A stretch of DNA of 5,819 bases, taken from Planctomycetota bacterium. Its GTDB lineage: Bacteria > Planctomycetota > UBA1135. Positions 1 to 5,819 of the stretch are shown here, in pieces (position 1 is the first letter of the stretch; the number at the start of each line of letters is the position of its first letter). The position numbers were made by a program, and so were the translations under genes. The notes beneath the pieces were generated by a model that worked only from the letters and a program-made list of their open reading frames with translations, had not been told where the DNA came from and made no database searches. The stretch spans positions 1 to 5,819 of the forward strand of contig DNPI01000083.1 in the NCBI GenBank assembly GCA_003501525.1. The letters run 5' to 3'.

Positions 1-701
1 AAAGGCCCCATTGGATGGCGATAACCAAGCACCATTGCTTGGTCAATATCTTCGGGAGAAGCGACCTCCTCCTCAATCATCCGAATAGCCTCAATCGCAA
101 AAGCAATTCCGAGCCGCGAGCTCGCAAAGCCGGGCGAGTTCCGCACAACAATGGGCTCCTTGCCAAGGCGCACACCAATGGCCACAGCAAGGTCTAACCA
201 CTGGCTGCCGGTTTTGTCTCCCCGCACGACTTCAAGAAGGGCCATCACTGGAACCGGGTTAAAAAAGTGCATACCCAAGAATCTCTCCGGAGAAACAAGA
301 GAAGCACCAATGGCGTCAATTGAAAGCGAAGAAGTGTTTGTTGCCAAGAGAGTGGACGGGCTGACCATCTCCTCGATTTGCGCAAAAACTGTTTTCTTGA
401 GATCTAAATCCTCAGGAACCGCTTCGATGACTAAATCAGTTTCATTAACAGCGTCCGCCAAATCGGATGACGGGCGAATGTGACCTAAGGCTGTATCTGC
501 CTGCTCAGAGGTCTTTTTGCCCTTTTCCACCGCCTTCTGCAGCATTGATTCAATGCTCTCAAGCCCGCGTGCTAACGCTTCACCAGAAACATCAAAAAGG
601 ACCGAATCCATCCCAGCCTGAGCACAGACTTGGGCAATACCATTGCCCATAGTCCCAGCTCCGAGAATAGTTGCTTTTTGAATTCTGGCGGCGTCCATCA
701 T
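1..701 (-). CDS. hbd: 3-hydroxybutyryl-CoA (3-hydroxyacyl-CoA) dehydrogenase, C-terminus beyond the window
   Basis: NAD(P)-dependent oxidation of (S)-3-hydroxyacyl-CoA to 3-oxoacyl-CoA, or the reverse, in the cytosol; used in beta-oxidation, butyrate or PHB-type metabolism. Seen in the sequence: an N-terminal Rossmann dinucleotide site (GAGTMGNGIA, residues 14-23), the EAVPEDLDLK strand/helix (93-102), NTSSLSI (122-128) and the active-site stretch GMHFFNPVPVM..LLEVV with catalytic His145 and its partner Glu157. The C-terminal domain begins at NSPGFASSRLG (188-198). The visible part ends at GYRHPMGP, so of about 285 residues usual for the family some 50 are missing past the left edge. The start is one of two adjacent ATG codons (701-699, 698-696), 13 bases after the stop of the glycosyltransferase gene, so it is probably co-transcribed with it. 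Where mitochondrial-type enzymes have an Asn (xNR), this one has Ser (SSR), as I recall for the GYRHPMGP subgroup. Family assignment is firm; the physiological substrate is not determinable. Confidence 0.95.
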   Translation of the reverse strand, partial: MMDAARIQKATILGAGTMGNGIAQVCAQAGMDSVLFDVSGEALARGLESIESMLQKAVEKGKKTSEQADTALGHIRPSSDLADAVNETDLVIEAVPEDLDLKKTVFAQIEEMVSPSTLLATNTSSLSIDAIGASLVSPERFLGMHFFNPVPVMALLEVVRGDKTGSQWLDLAVAIGVRLGKEPIVVRNSPGFASSRLGIAFAIEAIRMIEEEVASPEDIDQAMVLGYRHPMGP

Positions 702-717
702 GTAGGTGACAATCCTA
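702..717 (-). promoter_or_regulatory. Weak ribosome binding site of the dehydrogenase gene, overlapping the upstream stop codon
   Basis: On the minus strand TAGGAT (717-712) combines the TAG stop of the oligosaccharyltransferase gene with an AGGA Shine-Dalgarno-like core (716-713). Eleven bases separate it from the first ATG (701) and 14 from the second (698). The spacing is long, so the site is weak. Its overlap with the stop codon suggests that ribosomes finishing the upstream gene help start this one. The gap of 13 bases leaves no room for a separate promoter. Confidence 0.45.
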
Positions 718-2943
718 TCCAAGCGGGAGAGTTGCACCCTTGCGAACAGCCTCTTCGGGAACAATCAGGTCTCCGGAAACCTCTCCGAGTCGCCAACGTG
801 CCCTGTCGACTCTGGCCTCTCCGTTGCGGTCAGTCGCCCAAGGCAGACGCAGCCGAGCAACTCCACTTTCTCCAACCTTCGCTGAATCGCCATAGCGCAA
901 GCGGTAAAAGGGCTTTGCCCCTTCCCAAAAGCTTATTTCCAAATCAACCCGAAGCTCTTCTCCTGGAAGACCTCGAGCTTCGAGCCATACACCTTCGACC
1001 CTTTCCCAAATATGCCCAACCGGAATAGGCGATTGGCCCCCAATAGCCACTCGGGGGTCATGGTCCCCGAGAGACGAGACATAAACTAGCCGGAGAAAAC
1101 GGAAAGGCGGCCTTTCTCCTTCCGGCCCATCAGGATCGCCCCAATCACCTAATAGGTGGGCTGGGGTTGAATACCACGCGGGGCTCAGCTGCAACTCCCC
1201 TGCAGACTGACGACTGTAGAAGGGGTTTGCAGATTCGGAATAATTCGAACTAACAAGCGCTTCAAGCGAATGAAGCATCCGACTCGGGCGCAAAACAAAA
1301 TCCACGTTTCTCTTTTTGAGAATCTCTTCTGCCTTAGCCGCATCGTCAGCCAAAAAGAAGTTGCCAGCGTCTGCCCAACCGGAAGGACCAAGGTACGTGC
1401 CAAAATTTGTAACAACTGTTCCCACTTCAGCTTCCCATTCAAGGAGGTGACCAAGGTCCCAAGTCGATAACACTCCCTGAGCTCTACCCTTAAGCCACCT
1501 TGCCATTTCCCGCTCCCCAGCCACGCGATCGTCTTCAAGGGGAGTTAAATCAATCCCACGTTCCGACCACTTGGCGAATGTCGGGATCTGAAGCAATCCG
1601 GCAATAACAACACAAAGGATTGCCCGTACGGCGTTCCTAGGCTTCATAAGCATGGGCGCAAGGTGCACGCCAACTACAACGGACATTCCCAAAACTGCCA
1701 AATCGGAAAACCGTCTCTGGGTGAGAGCAAGGATAAGCCCGAAAAAAGCAAAAACAATCCAAGGCAACTGCTCGGGTGCCACCCGGATCCCTCGCAAGAA
1801 ACTGCGGGGGGCAAAGCAGACAAAAAGCAAGCCTGTAATGCCAAGCCAAGAAATAAAGCCTCCCTCTCTGTTGCTTTGTAGCGGCAAAAGGGGCTCAGAT
1901 TCCGCCACTCTAGACATAAACGAATCGGATCTAGAAACCCAAGAGAAGGCCTCCTTCATCCCTTCTCCAGGCCCCCACCCAGATAAGGCGAGAACAAAGA
2001 GGACAACCACGCCTAAGCCCAACGACTGTAGTAGCTTTGTTCTTGCACGACCTGAGCTCAGCTGAGAAGGGAGAAACGCCAATCCAGATACACACAAAAG
2101 AATGGGTTGGAACCAAGAAAGTTCAACTATCGACCAAGGAGAAGTCTCCAGCCATGGGCTTCCTAAAGCAAAAGGGGTAATCGATAAACCACCACTGATT
2201 AGATAAGGGCAGCCAAGGCGAAGTCCCCCCTTAAATCCAGCTAAAGGAAGAAGCAGTAAGACGCAGCCAGCTATCCCAACTACAAGAATCGCAGCAGTCC
2301 AAGAAGCCACTAAAACACCACTAATGGCCCCGGCAAAAACAGAGTACATAACGCCACGCCGCACAGAGCGATGAATGATTGCTTGCGAGAGCAGTAGAAA
2401 AACTAAAGCCGACCCAAAACAAATCCAAGCATGATGGTCTGCCACCCCAGGAGCAGAAGTGTGGATAGAGCCCCAGGAAAAAGCGTGCAAGCAACCAGCC
2501 AGCAATCCGGCCTCCCAGCCCAAAAGGAGTATCCCCATCATCGCAATCAACACTGATGTGCCGACCCCCCAAACAAGAGGCAAGGAGGCAAGGAATTGCT
2601 CTAACGACGAGTTGGAAAAATCATTGGGGAGTGCCATCCCTGCCAAAAAGACACAAACCTGGTCGTAAACAGAAGGCCAAGGGATTAGAGCCCCGTTAGG
2701 AAAATCCAGCAGAGGGTCAAAACCTGCAACCTCACCTTCTCGCATAGCCCTAGCAACCCGCCGGGCGTGGTACAGCCCATCGGCATCAGCGCTAACCCAA
2801 GCAGCACCAGATTCCATCGGGTTGGGGTCCGCAAAACGAAAGTGGAGCATTTCCCGAGCACCCCAAGAAAAAAAACCGACAAGGAGCAAAACTCCAACGG
2901 CAGCAATGCGAGGAGATATAAGGCTCAAAATCGGAATGACCAA
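715..2943 (-). CDS. STT3/PglB/AglB-type oligosaccharyltransferase (GT66), integral membrane
   Basis: Predicted catalytic subunit that transfers a lipid-linked glycan to protein on the periplasmic face of the inner membrane. It has 742 residues: a first membrane helix (about 13-28), then roughly a dozen more hydrophobic segments between 118 and 455, then a soluble periplasmic domain to the end, as in STT3 proteins. Catalytic marks are visible. SADADGLYHARR (51-62) has Asp55 where PglB has metal-binding Asp56, followed by FDPLLDFPNGA (75-85), a typical STT3 loop. GVADHH (166-171) has Asp169 where PglB has Asp154. RVAESEP (345-351) fits the TIxE/SVxE loop, with Glu348 as candidate. LTQRRF is at 407-412. 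The acceptor-binding WWDYG motif appears as TWDLG (494-498). The start is TTG at 2943, inside the end of the barrel gene; an in-frame TGA lies seven codons upstream (2964-2962), and a second TTG at 2928 is an alternative start. No glycan-assembly genes are in view, so N-glycosylation rather than another transfer is inferred from family. Specificity is unknown. Confidence 0.88.
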   Translation of the reverse strand: MVIPILSLISPRIAAVGVLLLVGFFSWGAREMLHFRFADPNPMESGAAWVSADADGLYHARRVARAMREGEVAGFDPLLDFPNGALIPWPSVYDQVCVFLAGMALPNDFSNSSLEQFLASLPLVWGVGTSVLIAMMGILLLGWEAGLLAGCLHAFSWGSIHTSAPGVADHHAWICFGSALVFLLLSQAIIHRSVRRGVMYSVFAGAISGVLVASWTAAILVVGIAGCVLLLLPLAGFKGGLRLGCPYLISGGLSITPFALGSPWLETSPWSIVELSWFQPILLCVSGLAFLPSQLSSGRARTKLLQSLGLGVVVLFVLALSGWGPGEGMKEAFSWVSRSDSFMSRVAESEPLLPLQSNREGGFISWLGITGLLFVCFAPRSFLRGIRVAPEQLPWIVFAFFGLILALTQRRFSDLAVLGMSVVVGVHLAPMLMKPRNAVRAILCVVIAGLLQIPTFAKWSERGIDLTPLEDDRVAGEREMARWLKGRAQGVLSTWDLGHLLEWEAEVGTVVTNFGTYLGPSGWADAGNFFLADDAAKAEEILKKRNVDFVLRPSRMLHSLEALVSSNYSESANPFYSRQSAGELQLSPAWYSTPAHLLGDWGDPDGPEGERPPFRFLRLVYVSSLGDHDPRVAIGGQSPIPVGHIWERVEGVWLEARGLPGEELRVDLEISFWEGAKPFYRLRYGDSAKVGESGVARLRLPWATDRNGEARVDRARWRLGEVSGDLIVPEEAVRKGATLPLG
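2925..2943 (-). promoter_or_regulatory. Overlap of barrel gene end and oligosaccharyltransferase start (translational coupling)
   Basis: The last codons of the barrel gene and its TGA stop (2927-2925) overlap the start of the glycosyltransferase gene in another frame. Two TTG codons can serve. One is at 2943-2941, preceded by a poor purine run (GAAAGTGG). The other is at 2928-2926, which shares bases with the stop as TTGA, a stop-start overlap like the common ATGA. No ATG or GTG is available near the N-terminus before the first membrane helix. Either start depends on ribosomes arriving from the upstream gene, so expression is probably low and coupled. The choice between the two starts changes only five residues and is not settled. 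Confidence 0.55.
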
Positions 2944-5039
2944 ACCACTTTCAATGCAAAATCATTTGAGGTGGGGATGACATGACCGTCTAGAGCTTCT
3001 TCCCACCCAGAATTGGCTACTAGAAAAAATTCGCGGCCATCAGCAATTAGCCAATGAAAGCGACTTTGAATTCCCAATGAATTGCTCTGATTGTCTGCTT
3101 GAATCAGGTTCTGCCAACTAAGCCTGGAAGAAAAGGTCCAATCAAAGTCGAGGCTTTCAAGGCGAGATAAAAATTCCCCTCCCGGAAGATCACCTCGATT
3201 TTCGCTATAGCTCAGAGACCCATTGAAGGTGGGCGAAGGCTTCCAGTTCAAGGAAAGAGAACCAGAATCCATTGTCCCAGAGTAATAGCTACCAGTAGAT
3301 AAACGCCCATCGATGGAAAAATCGTGCGCCTGAGGGGTCCTGTATTGAACTCCCCACCGACGCCAGTCATATTCACCTGCTGGGATAGCAATATCAAGAA
3401 TCTCAGCATCTTGAGAGGGGTCGTCGGCATGAAAATCCACATTCAGCTCAAAGTGGGAGCCGTCATGCCAAAGTACTTCGAGTAGCTCTGTCTCAAGAGA
3501 ACCAGAGACAAATTCCCCATCCCCATCTAGCCACACTTGTGGCTCTAATCCCCAAATATACTTTCGTACCGGACCTGAATCTGGTCGCGGTTGCCATTCA
3601 ACCTCACCCTGTATTTGGACTTCGCCCGGCCGACGCACGAATCCCAATCCTGGTTGAAACCGACCCATAGCGCCGGAAACTCCACCACGAAAATCCCAAT
3701 CACGCGTCCGCAAACTTGCCTGGATTCCGCCAGCTCCGCCTTGCGTGTCAGTCGATTCATCCTCGGTTCGGGCCAACCAAAGATTGAAATCAAAAAGGCC
3801 GGGAAGCCAGCCAGCCGTGCTGTAACGCACATCAGCACCGACCAAAGAATTTCCATGCGGACTCCCCGGATTCCCTCCTGTTAGGAGAGCCCCAGCGGAA
3901 AGATTTTCAGTTAACCGATAGCTGGGACGGAAAACCCCCAAAGTGCCCGCAGAAACGCCTGCAGCTGAACCCGTTCGCACACCAAGAAAGCCTAAATCCC
4001 ACAAGCCAGCCCTGCCGCTTAAACGCGCGCCGGCTTCAATGGGCACTTCGACCGTGCTATCTTCCGTTTCCACTAGACCAATTCTTCGACTGTAAAAAGG
4101 CACTAGGTTTCCACCCCCGCCTCGTCCATACCCAACTCCACCAAGATCGCCGAAGCGAAATAGATTGGAGTCTTCTAAGAAGAAATCCCTCTTCTCGGGG
4201 AAAAAAAGACTGTACCGGGACAGATTGACCTTACGGTCATCGACTTCCGTTTCAGCAAAATCGGTATTGAAGGTCAATGACGCCTTGAGCTGGGGAGTCG
4301 CCCACCAATTTAATTCTCCGCCGAAATCCGAAAAGAATGCTGCTTCCGAAGAGACACCAGCAGTTCCATGAGTCCTGCTCCCTTTCCCCTTAAGAAAAGG
4401 AGAAAACTCTAAGCCAAGCCCTTGGTCTGGGCTTTCAAGGCCGGTTAATACTCCTGCTCCCCCAACAGTGAAAACCTCCATGCTCCTGAGCGGAGATGCC
4501 CATCTATATTCGCTTCTATCAGAGCCTCGATAGCGCTGGAAATTGGCCCCCCAAACTCCTGACGCACCAGAAGCTATGGATTGGAATGGGATGGCAATTT
4601 CGACAACCCAACGATCGGAATGGGTCCGCACCTGAGCCTCCCAAAAGCCGTCCCATTTCTTATTAAAATCTTGACCGGCTTCACCGATTAGAGCATCACC
4701 GCGAGACCCCGCTGCGGCGACCTGGAAAAAGTAAGCGTTTTTCCCATCCTGAAAAGTGTCCAATAAAATTTCAATGCGGTCGTCCTCACGTAAAAACGCA
4801 TCCCTCCTCATATTTTGGAGCACTAGATTTTCAGGTTCAGGTTCCCAGCAGGTCACCGCAATAAACAGGTGGGTCCCATTACGCATCAAGAGAATGTCCG
4901 TAGGAGGGTCGGCTAAATCTCCCTCAACTGGCTCTACCTCAGTCAAAGGGCCAATCTCTGCAGCGCCATCCCAGACTGGCTCGAGAACGCCATCCAACCG
5001 AGGGATGTCTACCGTCCGAGGGATGCTAACCACGTCCTG
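2925..5039 (-). other. DUF5916 portion of the fused frame: CBM9-like domain plus outer-membrane beta-barrel
   Basis: Mature exported part, about 704 residues, similar in size to stand-alone DUF5916 proteins. The N-terminal CBM9-like domain (about 264-440) shows IPRLDGVLEPVWDGA (266-280), VEPVEGD (289-295), NMRRDAFLREDDRIEILLDTF (330-350), WDGFWEAQVRT (383-393), WVVEIAIPFQSI (398-409) and WGANFQRY (417-424), all in the family order. The barrel region starts near 460 and carries the DUF5916 signature FFPEKRDFFLEDSNLF (533-548), a Gly-rich stretch (551-564) and FYSRRIGL (569-576). Alternating aromatic/polar strands follow up to a terminal Phe (WSFRF), which is the usual signal for BAM-mediated insertion. 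The family is widespread in diderms with unknown function; a role in binding or taking up carbohydrates or other polymers is only suggested by the CBM9-like fold. Predicted location: outer membrane. Confidence 0.9.
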
Positions 5040-5819
5040 CCCGAATGAATCAGGACTCAATAGTAGAAGGCCTCCTAAAACCCCCGCGATTGAAAGTACC
5101 TTTCTCCCTAGACTAGAAAGCGGAACAGTGCTGGGGTCAACAGCACCTTTACCGTTCCAGCCTTCCACCTGGTGGACCCGAGCCTGAATGCGATGACGGG
5201 TAATCGTATGCCGGGCTGATCCCATCATTTCTCCTAATTCCCCTCGCTGAGGGTTGGATTCCCTCCAAGCCAAATCCGGCTCTTCCTCTTGGTCGTACGG
5301 GACACTCGGAGGCTCCCACAAACCCTGATTCCAGCCCGACTTCCTTTCCTCGAGTAAAACTCCGCTAGGGCAACTTGCCACGCCATAAAGAAGATGAACT
5401 TCTTTCCAGTCCATTCTCTTCGCTTTCTTCGGGATTTCTGCCACTTGATTTGTTGCTAGGGCAACGCATTTTTCTGAAATCGGACAAGTCCCGCATAAAG
5501 GAGCACGGGGCCGACATACCGTTGCCCCCAACTCCATAAGACCTTCGTTGAGCTGCCCCGCTGATCCCGCTGATATCCCAGCGTGGAGCGTCTCCCCCCA
5601 ATCCCGAGCTTGTCCGCGCAAAGCTGAAGAGCCAAGTGGGCTCTTCAGCCCCAGAAAACGAGCAGCAACCCGACAAACGTTTCCATCCACGGCCGGAATT
5701 GGCTCGTGAAAAGATATCGAAGCGATAGCGGCCGCCGTGTAATCGCCAATCCCCGGAAGCTGACGCAGAGTTGCTGAATCACAAGGCAAGATACCATCCA
5801 TTTCACTCTGTATGACCTG
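2925..5819 (-). CDS. mutY: Continuous MutY adenine glycosylase / DUF5916 outer-membrane barrel fusion, N-terminus beyond the window
   Basis: A single open frame with no stop runs from the right edge to 2925; 958 codons from the first Met plus six before it (Q V I Q S E). The first ~237 residues are MutY, which removes adenine mispaired with 8-oxoguanine or guanine. Residues ~232-254 read as a signal peptide; 255-958 are a DUF5916 protein (CBM9-like domain, then beta-barrel ending in WSFRF). The Met at 5801 is not the true start: it falls inside the MutY fold, and the preceding codons fit MutY. Roughly 110 N-terminal residues, with the catalytic Glu, must lie outside the window. A cytoplasmic DNA-repair enzyme fused to an exported barrel is unexpected. 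The frame is certain as written; whether one protein or two is made is open. Alternatives are an internal start for the barrel, or loss of a stop and start by mutation or assembly error. See the two part entries for motifs. Confidence 0.75.
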   Translation of the reverse strand, partial: QVIQSEMDGILPCDSATLRQLPGIGDYTAAAIASISFHEPIPAVDGNVCRVAARFLGLKSPLGSSALRGQARDWGETLHAGISAGSAGQLNEGLMELGATVCRPRAPLCGTCPISEKCVALATNQVAEIPKKAKRMDWKEVHLLYGVASCPSGVLLEERKSGWNQGLWEPPSVPYDQEEEPDLAWRESNPQRGELGEMMGSARHTITRHRIQARVHQVEGWNGKGAVDPSTVPLSSLGRKVLSIAGVLGGLLLLSPDSFGQDVVSIPRTVDIPRLDGVLEPVWDGAAEIGPLTEVEPVEGDLADPPTDILLMRNGTHLFIAVTCWEPEPENLVLQNMRRDAFLREDDRIEILLDTFQDGKNAYFFQVAAAGSRGDALIGEAGQDFNKKWDGFWEAQVRTHSDRWVVEIAIPFQSIASGASGVWGANFQRYRGSDRSEYRWASPLRSMEVFTVGGAGVLTGLESPDQGLGLEFSPFLKGKGSRTHGTAGVSSEAAFFSDFGGELNWWATPQLKASLTFNTDFAETEVDDRKVNLSRYSLFFPEKRDFFLEDSNLFRFGDLGGVGYGRGGGGNLVPFYSRRIGLVETEDSTVEVPIEAGARLSGRAGLWDLGFLGVRTGSAAGVSAGTLGVFRPSYRLTENLSAGALLTGGNPGSPHGNSLVGADVRYSTAGWLPGLFDFNLWLARTEDESTDTQGGAGGIQASLRTRDWDFRGGVSGAMGRFQPGLGFVRRPGEVQIQGEVEWQPRPDSGPVRKYIWGLEPQVWLDGDGEFVSGSLETELLEVLWHDGSHFELNVDFHADDPSQDAEILDIAIPAGEYDWRRWGVQYRTPQAHDFSIDGRLSTGSYYSGTMDSGSLSLNWKPSPTFNGSLSYSENRGDLPGGEFLSRLESLDFDWTFSSRLSWQNLIQADNQSNSLGIQSRFHWLIADGREFFLVANSGWEEALDGHVIPTSNDFALKVVWSFRF
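5040..5108 (-). other. Internal signal peptide at the MutY/DUF5916 junction
   Basis: Residues 232-254 have the three parts of a Sec signal: a charged stretch GRK (232-234), a hydrophobic core SIAGVLGGLLLL (237-248) and a polar end SPDSFG, with a likely signal peptidase I site SFG|QD between 254 and 255. Stand-alone DUF5916 proteins begin with just such a signal, followed by Gln and the CBM9-like domain. Here the charged part is also the conserved end of MutY. No ATG, GTG or TTG lies in frame between codon 212 and the core. By the positive-inside rule, MutY would stay in the cytosol and the barrel would be exported even if translated as one chain. Prediction by eye only. Confidence 0.7.
5058..5076 (-). 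promoter_or_regulatory. AGGAGG followed by in-frame TTG within the signal peptide (doubtful start)
   Basis: A consensus Shine-Dalgarno AGGAGG (5076-5071) lies 10 bases before an in-frame TTG (5060-5058, residue 248). Initiation here would yield a DUF5916 protein beginning LSPDSFGQ with no signal peptide, which could not be exported. The purine run also encodes Gly-Gly of the hydrophobic core (GGC, GGA codons). I list it because it is the strongest Shine-Dalgarno match in the junction, but it is probably incidental or a translational pause site. Confidence 0.2.
5091..5819 (-). other. mutY: MutY portion of the fused frame: HhH, 4Fe-4S loop and NUDIX-like C-terminal domain
   Basis: Base-excision repair glycosylase acting on A:8-oxoG and A:G pairs in the cytosol. 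Seen: helix-hairpin-helix LPGIGDYTAAAI (15-26), with Tyr21 where endonuclease III carries its catalytic Lys, which separates MutY from Nth. VDGNVCRV (38-45) contains the catalytic Asp39. The iron-sulfur cysteines are Cys96, Cys103, Cys106 and Cys112, spaced C-x6-C-x2-C-x5-C exactly as in MutY. The NUDIX-like 8-oxoG-recognition domain spans about 132-237, with GVLLEERKSGWNQGLWEPP (147-165), ARHTITRHRI (196-205) and the usual closing PLSSLGRKVL (227-236). Nothing of the MutY C-terminus seems missing; the frame simply fails to stop. The N-terminal part with the adenine-excising Glu is outside the window, so catalytic completeness cannot be judged. Identification of the family is firm. Confidence 0.93.
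5223..5235 (-). promoter_or_regulatory. Candidate internal ribosome binding site and ATG-ATG start inside mutY
   Basis: Minus-strand AGGAG (5235-5231) is followed by two consecutive in-frame ATG codons (5228-5226, 5225-5223), with spacings of 2 and 5 bases. The second fits an initiation site. Starting here (Met193) would give a barrel precursor with about 40 residues of MutY tail ahead of the signal core: an over-long but conceivable N-region. It is the best canonical start available for separate translation of the DUF5916 part. The same codons encode ordinary MutY residues just before the ARHTITRHR motif, so the site could be chance. Confidence 0.4.

Noticed and set aside
151..1028. Plus-strand open frames at 151-483, 467-652 and 630-1028
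   Set aside because: They are antisense to the dehydrogenase and to the C-terminal domain of the oligosaccharyltransferase, whose protein motifs are clear; their products resemble nothing I recognise.
1652..2065. Plus-strand open frame of 137 codons
   Set aside because: Antisense to membrane helices of the oligosaccharyltransferase; the Lys/Pro/Ser-rich product is what reversed hydrophobic codons give.
4106..4150. Gly-rich run (residues 551-564) in the barrel as an insertion or repeat expansion
   Set aside because: It is short, in frame, and sits between two DUF5916 signature motifs where a variable loop is normal.
4756..5187. Plus-strand open frame of 143 codons opposite the MutY/DUF5916 junction
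   Set aside because: It lies wholly antisense to strongly conserved MutY and CBM9-like sequence, has a low-complexity Ser/Arg/Pro-rich product without recognisable motifs, and is best explained as a shadow frame.
5365..5676. Minus-strand open frame of 103 codons in another frame of mutY
   Set aside because: It overlaps the iron-sulfur loop and NUDIX-like domain of MutY, which are conserved in the other frame.
5799..5801. ATG at 5801 as the true start of the MutY protein
   Set aside because: It falls just before the HhH motif, in the middle of the glycosylase fold; the frame is open to the window edge and the preceding codons fit MutY, so the gene begins outside.
1..5819. CRISPR arrays, tRNA genes, insertion sequences, rho-independent terminators
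   Set aside because: No repeated units with spacers, no cloverleaf-like stretch, no transposase or terminal inverted repeats, and no GC hairpin followed by a T-run in the small gaps were seen on reading both strands.

Overview
The window is a gene-dense stretch of a Gram-negative bacterial chromosome, about half G+C, with every supported gene on the minus strand. The outer-membrane barrel gene implies a diderm. The mix of a DUF5916-type barrel, an archaeal/delta-proteobacterial-style STT3 oligosaccharyltransferase and a 3-hydroxyacyl-CoA dehydrogenase of the GYRHPMGP subgroup would fit an environmental lineage such as Gemmatimonadota, Acidobacteriota or a related phylum. That placement is inference and weak; nothing in the window fixes the taxonomy.

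Layout, in the direction of transcription (right to left). (1) 5819-2925: one uninterrupted reading frame, entering from outside the window. It begins as the C-terminal two thirds of the A/G-mismatch adenine glycosylase MutY (HhH, catalytic Asp, 4Fe-4S loop, NUDIX-like domain). Without any stop codon it becomes a signal peptide, a CBM9-like domain and a DUF5916 outer-membrane beta-barrel. (2) 2943-715: a complete STT3/PglB/AglB-type (GT66) membrane oligosaccharyltransferase, starting at a TTG codon inside the end of the barrel gene. (3) 701-1: a 3-hydroxybutyryl-CoA dehydrogenase, cut by the left edge of the window after 233 codons. No gap between genes exceeds 13 bases. I see no terminator, RNA gene, mobile element, repeat array or CRISPR, and no promoter could be placed. 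The three reading frames look like one translationally coupled operon whose own promoter lies upstream of the right edge.

The genes do not form an obvious pathway: DNA repair, an outer-membrane protein, protein glycosylation and acyl-CoA metabolism. The one plausible working link is that the barrel and the oligosaccharyltransferase both act in the envelope, so the barrel or other exported proteins could be glycosylation substrates (inference).

The most unusual thing is the MutY/DUF5916 junction. The last conserved MutY residues (PLSSLGRKVL) double as the positively charged start of the barrel's signal peptide. No ATG, GTG or TTG lies in frame between codon 212 and the hydrophobic core. Either this is a real polyprotein-like fusion of a cytoplasmic repair enzyme to an exported barrel, or the barrel is translated separately from an internal start inside mutY (a good candidate is the ATGATG at 5228-5223 behind an AGGAG), or a mutation or assembly fault has joined two genes.

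Residue numbers for the fusion count from the Met codon at 5801; six further in-frame codons are visible before it.
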